From Dipetalonema caudispina (Eukaryota; Nematoda; Chromadorea; Rhabditida; Onchocercidae): DNA of 12,617 nucleotides. Below, in pieces: positions 1 to 9,232 of this stretch (within the stretch, counting starts at the first letter, position 1; each line of letters opens with the position of its first letter). The stretch is from positions 1 to 12,617 of the forward strand of contig JABVXV010000719.1 of assembly GCA_013365325.1 (NCBI GenBank), in the 5' to 3' direction. The notes under the pieces were generated by a model, which worked only from the letters and a program-made list of their open reading frames with translations, was not told the origin of the DNA and made no database searches. Position numbers and translations under genes: made by a program.

Positions 1-348
1 AAAGTGAAAGTGAAACGTCGAATACGGCATTATGCTAAAATATCATTCTGCTTGACATTTATAGTCTTACCAATAACATTTATCATTTTTATTATCGCTA
101 TGTTTGATAAATTGAAAATTTGAAAACTTTGATTTCTATTTAAATTACTGCATGTGGAAATGAATAAGCACATTAGCTTGTTTATCACATTAGTACTTGT
201 GGACTTCTTGATGGGGAAGATTTTCATTTCATAACAAAATATAGATTATTAATTAATTATTCAATTACCAAGTATTAAGCTTTGAAGTTTGCAAAAAACA
301 CAACAAGCAATCTAATCAGTGGACTTTATTATCCTAATCACTTTTCAG
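1..348 (+). other. Upstream stretch with a possible membrane-anchor open frame (1-120)
   Basis: Frame 1 is open from the window edge to a TGA at 121-123. It encodes a basic start (KVKVKRRIRHYAK) followed by about 20 hydrophobic residues (FIVLPITFIIFIIAMF), like the cytoplasmic tail and signal anchor of a type II membrane protein. No good donor joins it in phase to the exon at 349: the GT at 64 gives phase 0, the GT at 102 gives phase 2, and the GT at 17 fits but is weak. I/F/K-rich frames also arise by chance in DNA this AT-rich. A short ATG frame at 160-234 (24 codons) is equally unsupported. The rest is AT-rich and probably intronic. Confidence 0.2.
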
Positions 349-452
349 GTTGGTGGATTTCATTTTCAGCATACGGAATGCTTAATTATGAGCGATTAAT
401 TCGGTTGACAAATGGTTGGAAAAATAATAAACGTAGTTTATTAGTGGAAAAA
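349..452 (+). CDS. Exon a of the Trp-rich gene
   Basis: 104 bp between CTTTTCAG and GTTAGTTT. It starts in phase 1 and ends in phase 0. It encodes WWISFSAYGM near its start and KRSLLVEK at its end. The same frame stays open upstream of the acceptor to about 282, but the pyrimidine-rich TTTTCAG makes 349 the better boundary. An alternative acceptor at AATCAG (about 318) opens a different frame that ends at a TAA within this exon. Confidence 0.5.
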
Positions 453-871
453 GTTAGTTTCTTTGTTCGAAATCTATCATATTTACAAATGTGATGTGCT
501 AAATTTGAATTTTAAGTCTAAACTTTAGATTTCAACTTATTTTGACTGATTTAAATTTAAAATTCGGAAGAAATGACATTTTCCTTTTCTTTTTTGTTTT
601 TGAAAGATTTGTAAAAATTAATTATTGATCATTAAAATTAAACATAAATAATGAAATTTCACTTCAAATTTAGAAATTTTCCTAATCTACACAAATAATA
701 TCATTACAGCACTACGCTCATTGTAATTATCGACAAATTTCAACTTTACCTTGGAATCCATGGACAGAGTATATTCGAAGTAAAATGCAATCCGTACAAT
801 GGCGATGGCAAAATCTTTCATCTGGTTTATATTTTGTCGATCAACAGATAATTAATGTTAAATGGTGTTAA
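349..871 (+). CDS. 3' end of an unrecognised Trp-rich protein (two exons, 5' partial)
   Basis: Exons are 349-452 and 710-871, stopping at TAA 869-871. The first follows a TTTTCAG acceptor, starts with two bases of a split codon and ends in phase 0 at GTTAGT. The second follows ATTACAG and continues in phase 0. Together they give 87 complete codons before the stop. The protein has eight tryptophans, including a WW pair near the start, a WNPW motif and QWRWQ, and ends VKWC. Only four residues are acidic and many are basic or aromatic. Third codon positions are mostly A/T, as expected here; a competing open frame in the second exon has far more G/C there and was not chosen. I do not recognise the family. 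WNPW resembles the WxxW of thrombospondin repeats, but the cysteine pattern is missing. The 5' exons are off the window or unidentified. Confidence 0.5.
710..871 (+). CDS. Terminal exon b of the Trp-rich gene
   Basis: 162 bp including TAA. The acceptor is AATATCATTACAG. It encodes HYAHCNYRQISTLPWNPW, then QWRWQNLSSGLYFVDQQ, ending NVKWC. The frame is open for 53 codons of ordinary complexity, unlike the flanking AT-rich DNA. Confidence 0.55.
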   Translation, partial: HYAHCNYRQISTLPWNPWTEYIRSKMQSVQWRWQNLSSGLYFVDQQIINVKWC

Positions 872-1840
872 TTGGAATTGATAATTTATGTTATCACTAA
901 AGATTTTTTCTTTTTCGAGCAATTGGTAATGTTTTGTTAATGAAATTTTTATGATAAATTGATTTTCTGATGGAAACAATAGCTAATAACAAAAAAAAAA
1001 AAAAAAAATCGTACCTTTTTGTTTTTTTTTTTCTTGCACACTATAGAATAAAATATTGGTTTAGCATTGAATTAAATTAAATTATATCTCAATTGTGGTT
1101 AGATTTAAAATTTAATCATGGAATAACAATTATTCAAAAAATCTCTATACCTAGTTAAATAACTTCCTAACATTTCTCATTCATCGATTTCAAATTTCAT
1201 TGCTTATTCCTTTCCATTTCTCTATCTCTCTCTCCCTATTTATCAAATGATAGTTGTAATAGTAGTGTTGGTGGTAATGGTAGTAGTATTATTACTAACA
1301 GCAAGCTTCTAAATTTCTTTTCCTTCTTTTCATCGAATAATGAATTTCTTTTTTAAGTGAATCTTTACCAAAATCCTTTTTTATAATACCAATCAATCCT
1401 ACTTTAACTGATCGCTTACACTTATTTTTTTTTCGCATTTTAATTTTTACATTTCATATTATCCGTCCTAATCATTCAAATATATTCCAAAATATGTACT
1501 TTCGAAGAAGTTAGATCCTAACACTTTAACAAAAAATACATTGTAATATTTTCATGCCTTTTTTTAAAAAATTTTTTTCTCACTTTTTTAATTTCTTTTT
1601 TTTGTTTTGCTTATTTCTTTATCTTTGTAGGATAATTTTTTGTTTTTACTTTTCTTTTTATTATTTTTAATTTCCTTTTATTTCTCTTTTCTTATTGTTT
1701 TCTTTCTCATTCCTTCTCTTTTCTTATCTTTTTCTCAGTTATATTCTCTTTTTTTCCTTACTTCCTTTTTTACATTCTTCTTCGTCTTCTTTTTTTTCCA
1801 ATTTTATTTGAATTTCAAAAATCATTCCATAGTTGTTACA
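872..1840. other. Intergenic: 3' UTR, simple sequence and T-rich leader of the next gene
   Basis: No gene is supported. It holds an A18 run (991-1008), a CT-rich tract (about 1210-1240), a GTN-rich simple stretch with a 21-codon all-hydrophobic ORF (1247-1312), and a long T-rich tract (about 1555-1800) just before the ATG at 1841. A tract of that kind followed by CATTCCATAG (acceptor-like, ending 1832) could be an outron with a trans-splice site or a promoter region; the sequence alone does not decide. Confidence 0.4.
1047..1052 (+). promoter_or_regulatory. Candidate poly(A) signal AATAAA
   Basis: This is an exact AATAAA about 175 bp after the TAA of the Trp-rich gene, on its strand. It lies just beyond an 18-base A run (991-1008) and a T run. 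AATAAA is frequent by chance in such DNA. Confidence 0.3.
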
Positions 1841-1946
1841 ATGGAAGAAATTTCACCGATATTAAAAGGAATAACAGCTCTTTCTTCTCTAAAAACATCA
1901 TTGGAGATGAAAGAGTCCCGACATAATCTAGAATTGCTACTGACAG
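1841..1946 (+). CDS. Exon 1 of the VHL-box-like gene
   Basis: ATG at 1841 (TTACAATGG), 35 codons plus one base, ending at ACAG|GTTAGT. It encodes MEEISPILKG to NLELLLT. The frame stays open upstream to 1640 but only through T-rich simple sequence, so the start is placed where complexity rises. TTCCATAG ending at 1832 could be a trans-splice or cis acceptor. Confidence 0.45.
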
Positions 1947-4900
1947 GTTAGTATTATCGTTAGTTGATGATCGTGACAAGAGCAGTTGTGATATCAACAA
2001 TTACCAACTGTTATTATCACAAAAGAAAAAAAATTAACTCAAAATACTTTTATTGTTATGGCTACCAACTGTTATTATCAGAAAAGAAAATCAACTTGAA
2101 ATATTTTTAAATATTAAAGAATTATAGGTTCATTTTCAAATAAATTTGCATCTATTTCGATTAGTTATGAAAAATTAGGAAGGACGAAAAAAACCTAATT
2201 AAACACGTTAAAATTTTAATCGCGAAAATATGAAATTGATTATCAATTAGTGTATACGAACATAATCAATTACGAATATCTTTTATTGGTTTTAGCATAT
2301 CATTTTAATGTTGCATGAAACCTTGAACAAGTTTGAGACCAAATGTTAGCAATTTCTAATTATAAAATAAGAATTGAAATTCAAAATATATTTTGAATTA
2401 ATCTATTATTTCAATGCATTCAATACTTTATCATTCATGTTGAAATATTTTCCTCCTAATGAAACCATTCTATTTTGCTAATATTTAAGTTTAAATAAAC
2501 ATCTCATGAGAAATTACATTATTTGAGGAATTTGTTTAATGTTAGCAAATAAAAACATTCTCATCAAATTTCATTTCACTCTGACTATCGATCAAAGTGT
2601 TCAAAAAAAGAAAAAAAACTTAAAACAACTTTCCAAGCACATTAGTCGATATATTAATATGTATTACTAATTTAAAATACATTAAGCATTTATTTTTACA
2701 CACGGATTTGTGTGTGCAACATGCGTATGCATATATGGCACGCAACAAAAACACAATGCTAATTAGCTTATTTAATTTAACTGTTAGTTAGTTTGAAAAT
2801 GATTAGTGTCTCGTGGAAAATTTTGTAAATTTATTATTTGTTTTTTTTTTTTCATTGCTAATTAGTTGTTGGTATGCAATTAAGTTTACAATTATTCATA
2901 TCATATAAAATATATGTTGCTCTCTGTTGATTGTTCCAAATATGTTAAAATTTTTATGAAATATTAACCTTGTAACATTAATGTATACATTCCGATTCAT
3001 TTGTCATAGTTTAATTTGTAGAATTTCATGATTTTTATAGAATTCTACGAATGAATAATAAAAGGATTCATTTTATCATACAGAACGTTATTAAACCAAT
3101 GGAAACGGAAATAGTAACAGAAACAGATTCAATCTGAATGTTTTCCAAATTCTTTTCGTTTCTTTCTTACACTTCTCCTTTTTATTTTTTTATTTTTTTA
3201 TTTTTTATTTCAATGCTCAAACATCTATGAAAGTGATTTAAATCATTCCACATTCAATGCAATACATACGAGCATTATTTGTTATCGGAAGCTTACCGTT
3301 GCGGCAATAATCTGTTACATACATTTTAGCAAAAAATTTAAATGCTTAAAATTTTTTCAATTATTTCAAATTAAATATAAAAATATTTGTTGATAATAAT
3401 ATGTAATTATATCTTTGTAACATATTTTTTCATATTTGGTTAAAGTAACGACATAAATATAGATTTAGAAACATATCTCCAAATTTAATTCATCAATTTT
3501 TCTTTGCAATTTTTCTTTACAATACGAAAAAAAAAGATAGAAAAAAAGATTTTTGTTTAAATAAATTGCATATTGGATGCATCACAATTTATCATCGATT
3601 TGTAAAATGACATTATTATGACAAATGTAAATTTTGTTGTGTCATTTAGAGTCATAATGGTTCAGTAAGGAACTCCCACAAAAATAGCGGGGAAAGATAA
3701 TGAAGTATTTCTATGAGGCAAGAAGAATGAGAAGTTTGATTTCTCGATAGGCTTAGTTATTCAAGAATAATAGGCCCTGAAAATGACATAGTTGTGAAAT
3801 TTCTTCCACTATTATTTACATTGATTGAGACGACTTTTGAAAGATAATAAGTCAAATGTTTTGCTTTTATTTTTTTATTTTCCTTTCTTTGCAAACAATG
3901 AGAATTTTCTTCTAATATTAGTATTTAAATTTGAAAATTTTATGCTTATCAAATTTATACAGACAAAGATCAAATGATTTCCTTAATTGTTATTTCATTT
4001 TATTTATTTTCAGTTGACTACCATATTTTGCTTTAAAAACTTTCTACAGTTTGTGATCTGGAAAATTTTAGGTGATAGGAGCTTATCGCTGTGTTGTGAA
4101 CTTTTTCTTTGGGTTTTGTTGAGGAGGATTTGAATAGGCGCACTTGAAGTGTGTTGAAGGCTTATTCTTTAGGAGAGGTTTATTGTAGATATCGTAACAG
4201 AAATTGACAGAACCAACAACACGTGGTAAGAATACTTGGTTTGACTCACTCTGTCGCGACGGTTGTGAAAAACAAAAACTGGCTAGGTCCCCCGGTAGAC
4301 CGTTTAAATAGGTCCCGAGGTAGACCGGTTAAATAGGTCAATAAGTTAGCGGGAGTGGTCAACAGGAAGCATTGATCTAACTTTGGCGTAAACATATGAC
4401 ACAAAAAATATAAAGGACAATATCTACAATCTTAATGTAAACAAAGGTCAATACATTGTTTGGGTTTGAAGTTGACCTTAGGACATAATAACAAAGACGT
4501 ACCGTGACAAATGACAAATAATCCCATCCAAGATAAAAATGAGTGTAAGTTGAAGAATTTTGTTAACAATGGAATAATTGGTTCAAACAGTAATTAATTT
4601 ATTTATAAGAGATATACTATTTCATCCTTCGCGAAGGTTATTCGAATAACTTTCGCGACACGCTGTGCGATGGTGCTGCGGTATGTTTTGCTCAAACAGA
4701 TCCCTCATTTTCAATATTATTACATTTATTAAAAAATTACAATTATGAACGAAGCCTTAACTTGAAGTTGTGGTATGAAATCTGAAAATGAAGGCAATAT
4801 TTTCTTTTGTTCACACCTTAAAAGGGAGTAGCTTTATGATTAAATATATTGTTTTACTGTAAGATGTATGCTAATACATTGAATAATATATGTTTGTCTA

Positions 4901-6018
4901 ACTAATTCTTAGAAATTTTTCTGTTTAAGAATAATATCAGCTCAGAACAATGTCACAATTTCTTTCTGTAACCTTATCATGTGTCACGTAAGGTCACTGA
5001 TTCAATTTAACAAGCCTACTGATGTAGAATTACTCAGAGAAACATGTGATCTCCATGTTCTTGATCATGTTTAGTTCAAAATTTGTATAATTTCCTCATT
5101 TTCGATAATCTTTATTGTTGTTGTCATATCATAATATTTATATTAAAATTTGTTATTAACATTAAAATTAAACAAATAGCTGCGAAATTAATCTAATTTT
5201 TCTTTTATTTTAATTAAATAACTTTCTAAAATATTTATTTATGCAACAAGACTGCAAATTTTTTTTATATTATATTTCTTAACATGACGATTCGTTGGTA
5301 TAAGATAATGCATAAGTTTTTATATTTCACCAATTTATTGTACTACAATATCATTGTTTAATTAATGAGTCTTTTATTAACCTTAATTAATCAATTACAC
5401 TATAATTTATGCTCTCTCATTAGTTTTATCAACTAATTCCATCACGATGATATTATCCGATCAATGAATCTTTTTCAGCTTTATCAATTGATTCTTTGCA
5501 AAATAATATTAAACTGAAATTCAAACAGAAAGTAAAATTCAACAATTTTTTTTTTAATATTTAGTAATCTTAGCAATTTTTGAAAATAAAAATTGTAGAA
5601 TGGAGGTTACAAGATCTTTGTTTTATTTCATTACTGCGAAACAAAGTAAACGATACCATTTTCGGTAAACTTCCTCCGAGCATGCGGTAAGTTTGTTTCA
5701 TATTGTTTTTTCACTTTTATTTTTAATGATTTTTTTCCTTTGTAAATTGATAGTTTAATTAATCGTATCTTAGACAAAACTTTCGAAAGACTTGAAAAAT
5801 CTGAAATGTTTCAAACTTATCACGAAAATAAAATTTAAATCATTTCAACTTTATATGCAATAAAAATTAATCGACAATATTTCTCAATATTAATGAGCTT
5901 TATCGCATAAATAAATCACTGTGAAATTTACTGCTAAATTTATTCACTATCATTAATTTTCATTTCAAATTTCAGTTCCAATCTTCGCATGATGTCTACG
6001 CCAAATGGAAAATTTTGA
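1841..6018 (+). CDS. Predicted 78-residue VHL/SOCS-box-like protein (three exons)
   Basis: Exons 1841-1946, 5599-5686 and 5976-6018 join in frame (phases 1 and 2) to give 78 residues. Residues 1-36 (MEEISPILKG...) look helical and match nothing I know. Residues 38-47 (RLQDLCFISL) fit the Elongin-C-binding BC-box pattern, with Leu39, Cys43 and Leu47 in the key places. After 12 residues, LPPSMRSNL (60-68) fits the Cul2-box pattern hydrophobic-Pro-x-x-hydrophobic-x-x-x-hydrophobic. In known proteins such a module recruits a cullin ubiquitin ligase while another domain binds substrate; no such domain is visible here. It may be an Elongin-BC-binding microprotein, or one isoform or end of a longer protein: ZYG-11-type receptors carry a VHL box near the N terminus. 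The first intron is unusually long and could hide exons. The middle exon is the surest part; the three-exon model is inference. Confidence 0.4.
4152..4364 (-). mobile_element. Probable solo LTR of an LTR retrotransposon
   Basis: Read on the minus strand, this 213-bp segment begins TGTTGACC and ends CTTCAACA, so the ends form the short inverted repeat TGTTG/CAACA typical of LTRs. Inside, in the right order, are TATA-like TATTTAAA (4303-4310), an E-box CACGTG (4220-4225) and AATAAA (4179-4184) about 27 bp before the end. It is clearly less AT-rich than the flanks. If the left end is placed at 4150, the flanking pentamers are TGAAG and GGAAG, a possible decayed target-site duplication. No reverse transcriptase or gag is visible, so this would be a solo LTR. 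BEL/Pao, common in nematodes, is a guess. Confidence 0.4.
4284..4333. repeat. 25-bp tandem repeat, two full copies
   Basis: Copies at 4284-4308 and 4309-4333 both start TAGGTCCC and share GGTAGACCG, with 22 of 25 positions identical. A partial third copy starts at 4334 (TAGGTCAATAAGTTAG). Each copy contains an inverted GGTC...GACC. The repeat lies near the start of the LTR candidate, where U3 repeats often carry promoter elements. Confidence 0.65.
4629..4658. repeat. Near-perfect 30-bp palindrome
   Basis: Arms of 15 bp with no spacer (TCGCGAAGGTTATTC and GAATAACTTTCGCGA) pair at 14 of 15 positions. It contains the perfect palindromes CTTCGCGAAG (4628-4637) and TTATTCGAATAA (4638-4649). The CG-rich ends stand out in this sequence. 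It may be the end or core of a small inverted-repeat transposon, or a protein-binding site. Confidence 0.7.
4941..5074 (+). other. Candidate alternative terminal exon
   Basis: After AATATCAG the frame CT CAG AAC is open for 43 codons to TAG at 5072-5074, in a patch less AT-rich than its surroundings. It encodes a plausible peptide (FNKPTDVELLRETCDLHVLD near its end). The phase fits the donor of the exon at 1841-1946, so it could be an alternative 3' end of that gene. The acceptor has no strong pyrimidine tract, and nothing in the peptide identifies a family. Confidence 0.2.
5599..5686 (+). CDS. Exon 2 of the VHL-box-like gene (BC-box and Cul2-box)
   Basis: 88 bp between AATTGTAG and a consensus donor GTAAGT (CATGCG|GTAAGT). 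It encodes WRLQDLCFISLLRNK, then NDTIFGKLPPSM. It has two leading and two trailing bases, matching the neighbouring exons. The other frames hit stops. The frame meets TAA immediately after the donor, so splicing is needed to continue. Confidence 0.55.
5976..6018 (+). CDS. Exon 3 (terminal) of the VHL-box-like gene
   Basis: The acceptor is CAAATTTCAG; 43 bp end at TGA 6016-6018. It completes the split Arg codon, adds SNLRMMSTPNGKF, and supplies the last hydrophobic position (Leu68) of the Cul2-box pattern. No AATAAA lies close downstream; the nearest I found is at 6854. Confidence 0.4.
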
Positions 6019-6223
6019 GATTAACTTTTTTTTGAAAGTATCAATTGTTTTTTGAACATAGGAAGAACCGATGCTGTTAATTTTTGTTTTTTTGTTTTTT
6101 TATGAATCTTCTTAAAATTCTGTATATTTCTTTCTTTGAAATACAAGAAAGATTATTCAATTATTTTTATAATGATAATTTCCATTTCCTTCTATCACTA
6201 TTATTACTGCCATCATTATTGTC

Positions 6224-6250
6224 ATTATTATTATTATTATTATTATTATT
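6224..6250. repeat. ATT microsatellite (9 units)
   Basis: A perfect run of ATT. It creates a leucine-run ORF (6084-6302, +) that is not a gene. Confidence 0.9.
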
Positions 6251-8110
6251 CTATTCCTGTTTTCTGATTAATCTGTTGTCATTGAGCTTTTTAAAAAAAT
6301 GAGAAATCATTTCTTAACATTTATGATTAATTTTTTCTAATATTTTCACATAAATTTACATACTTAGTTCCAAATATTTCTTTTCTCGAAATCATTTTTG
6401 ACGCAATTACCTCCTTTATTGCAGTACTGATACTCAAATTAAGATAATTAACAGTATTTTATTCAGATATTTGGTTTCAATAACCATTGAAATTCATATA
6501 CATTGTAAAATAATTACCAGTATTTCATTAATTCTATGATTCTTTTGCTACTTCATTTGCAAGTATCACTTATTAATATTGCATATTGGATTACTCAATT
6601 GTATTATCTGCATTTTCAAATCATTCGTTCATTCAAAAATCTTTTTTTTTTATAATTTATTGAATTCAATTTCAAACAGTTTATTTATGCATAATTTATG
6701 TCAACTTTTTTGACAAATGTTATCAATTGTTTGAAAATAATTGAAACATTTGTGAATATTATTTTTGTTTCATAAGTTCTTTCTAATGATTGTATTAAAT
6801 GACTTATCGTAAACTAATTGCTCTTTACAAAGTTTTTTGTATCCTTTAATTGGAATAAAAGTTTACGGTAAATTGATCATGTGTTATAGGAGTTTTTTTT
6901 TTTTTTTAAATACACAGCAAATATTTACCATAAGTTAATTTTTACATGATAATTTTTTGCATACTTATATTTTTACTTCGTAACATGCATATCAATTACA
7001 TTTTACATGCATAAATCAGTTAATTACCTTTGCACTGGTAAAAGTAGTAGTAATTTTAATGAATTGTTTGATTTACTTTTAACATAATAATAACTTATAA
7101 ATAAGGCCTAATGAGAAAAGGACAAGTCAAATTTTTGAAATAATACGTTATTTCTGCTTGAAATAATTTAAAATGATAATTAAAAGTTTTCGTGAAGTTA
7201 GGAAAATGCAAATTTCATGCATTAATGAGTTAAATATAACTAATAATCAGGATAATTGTTATTTTACCTTAAGCTGGTAGGAAGAATATCAAAATTGCTT
7301 CATTTGAACGAATTTTGTAATAGATCAATAATTGAAAACTTTTTCAATGTCCATCCTATAGTGTTCGGTTTGTTTTTTTGAAGTAGCTCTATAAAAATTA
7401 TTAACTCAAAATTAATTAATTCCTTTTTATCATATAGTTTTTTAAACTTGAACCTTAATCAATAATACGAAGATAAAAGCTGAATGATCTATCAGTGTTG
7501 TTCGAAAGCATTATATCATATTAACAAATTGATTCAAAATAAATTAATAAATGAAGTATATTTATAATTGAATCATGTGAAGTGGTCAGTAATTTCTCTA
7601 TTATATGAATAAATTATTTAAAAAAAAAAAGAAAAACTTATCATTTTTATCTTCTAGTAATTTATCATTAAATTCAGTTCTTTAATTGAATAAAAAAGTT
7701 TTTTTTTTTCATTTTTTGTAAGTAAGTAAAATTTGCAGCAATGAATTTTGCTCTTCATGTATGAATTTATTTAATATACATATTTATCATTGATATAAAT
7801 TTATTTTTTAAAAAATCTGCAAATTAGAAATGAATCAACGATTACGGTACCGTTAGAATTCCTAAGTCGACAGTATCAAATGATGCCATTGTTCTTATCC
7901 TCACTTCGAATATAACAAAATTAAAATTTAAAGCTCGCTTTACAAAATGCTAACGATTTTTGCAACAAAACTAATTGCACTTATCAACGACAATAGCATA
8001 AATATCGTCGTTTTACCATTGGACCATTCGTATCAAATAGTTGGAAACGATGCAATGCTGATATTTTTAAATCAAAATTCATTTTGAAATCCATGCAGTG
8101 GTTTTTTTGC

Positions 8111-8375
8111 TACCGTAATTCTATATAATTGCAGTTTGTAGGATTTTCTGTGATTATAGTTTTAAGTTTTTATGAACAGTGAACGGAGAAATATGGTAAC
8201 TTTTTATTACTGAAATTTTGTATAATTATAATTTTCAGAATCTTCCGGAGTTCATGTTTTCAAAAATTTTTCAACAGAATGGTAACTTTCTATTACTATA
8301 ATTCGGAATAATTCTAGTTTTTCAAAATCTTTCGTAATTGGCTATAATTTCAAATGTTTTTTCCGACAATATTGA
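8111..8375. repeat. Diverged tandem repeat, about three copies
   Basis: Related blocks start near 8111 (TACCGTAATTC), 8208 (TACTGAAATTT) and 8294 (TACTATAATTC), each followed by TATAATT or AATAATT and a TTTTCAAAATC-like segment. The last two are both preceded by ATGGTAACTTT(T/C)TAT. The period is about 86-97 bp. The copies are well diverged and the boundaries approximate. Confidence 0.4.
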
Positions 8376-9232
8376 ATGGAAGAGTAACGAATAACTTTCT
8401 TTTTTTCACTTCCACTTGATTTAATATTAAAATTAACAAATATATTTGTTTTAACCAATTTCTTAAGTAATTTTTCAATTTTGCCTCACGATACTAACGT
8501 ATGACAGGAAGATCGCCAAAAAAAAAGAGAAAAAGAACCGTTATAACATATAAGCGCCGAATTTCTATATTCATTTTATTCAGGTAGTAAAAAAATGAAT
8601 TTAACATTGTAGGCATAAATTTCAGAAATAAATCAATCCAATTTTGAATAGAAATACAGCGAAAAAAAATAAAGATATTTCGTAAAATTTTAGAAATAGA
8701 TTAAATCTCATCAAAATGATTTGATTGGTTTATTTTTTTTTTTTTCTAAAAAAGGAAAAGAATGTAAAAAAAACACAGCTAAATTTCAAGGCAATAATCA
8801 TTTAAATGACATTTGAAGTGTCAAATAAATGCAATACAATTCTTGCAACAACAAAAATTTAAGCAAAAAATAGCAAATCATAGAATAACAGAAATGTTGC
8901 AATACATATAATAATAATAATAATCATTGAAAAGTAAAAACAATGAATTTTGTATATTATCTTTTTTTTTTCAGTAAAAAATTAAGAAAGGAAATGAAAT
9001 ATTTGTCTATAAATATGTTATTACTAAATAAAGTGTATGAATGGTACTGTCTTACTTAAAAGAAAAGTATCTGGAAAAAAATTGAAATTGATTAGAATAA
9101 TTTATAATGAGATCAAGATCGATCATGTTTGTTATCATACTCGATCAAGAATTATTCAACCTTGAAGGAAATATCATGTATGAGATGTATATTTGTTGGA
9201 ATTTTTTTTTAAATAACTCACAAAATACTTTG

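Larger units (their letters stand above)
1947..5598 (+). other. Long intron (or gap) between exons 1 and 2
   Basis: About 3.65 kb, far longer than the other introns here. Most of it is AT-rich without coding signal. From about 3640 to 4700 the A+T content visibly drops; that part holds the solo-LTR candidate, a 25-bp tandem repeat and a large palindrome. A 43-codon open frame preceded by an AG (4941-5074) is listed separately. Further exons may be hidden here, or exons 1 and 2 may belong to different genes. Confidence 0.35.

Noticed and set aside
30..227. 65-codon minus-strand ORF
   Set aside because: I/N/K-rich low-complexity frame with no splice or family support.
1640..1840. Upstream extension of the ORF that contains exon 1
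   Set aside because: Encodes only F/L/S from a T-rich tract; the ATG at 1841 marks where complexity rises.
2328..2337. CAAGTTTGAG, identical to the end of nematode spliced leader SL1
   Set aside because: Only 10 bases match and the rest of the leader is absent, so it is likely chance.
3084..3134. Possible exon after CATACAG encoding NVIKPMETEIVTETDSI and a stop
   Set aside because: Its phase does not fit the donor at 1946, and no other upstream donor is evident.
3670..3775. Minus-strand open frame of about 34 codons
   Set aside because: No start, no splice signals, no recognisable motif; probably part of the decayed island.
4105..4145. GGATTTGAA resembling a tRNA T-loop or retroelement primer-binding site
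   Set aside because: Spacing from the nearest TGG is wrong for a primer-binding site, and no tRNA cloverleaf can be drawn.
6084..6302. 72-codon plus-strand ORF
   Set aside because: Leucine run from the ATT microsatellite in T-rich sequence.
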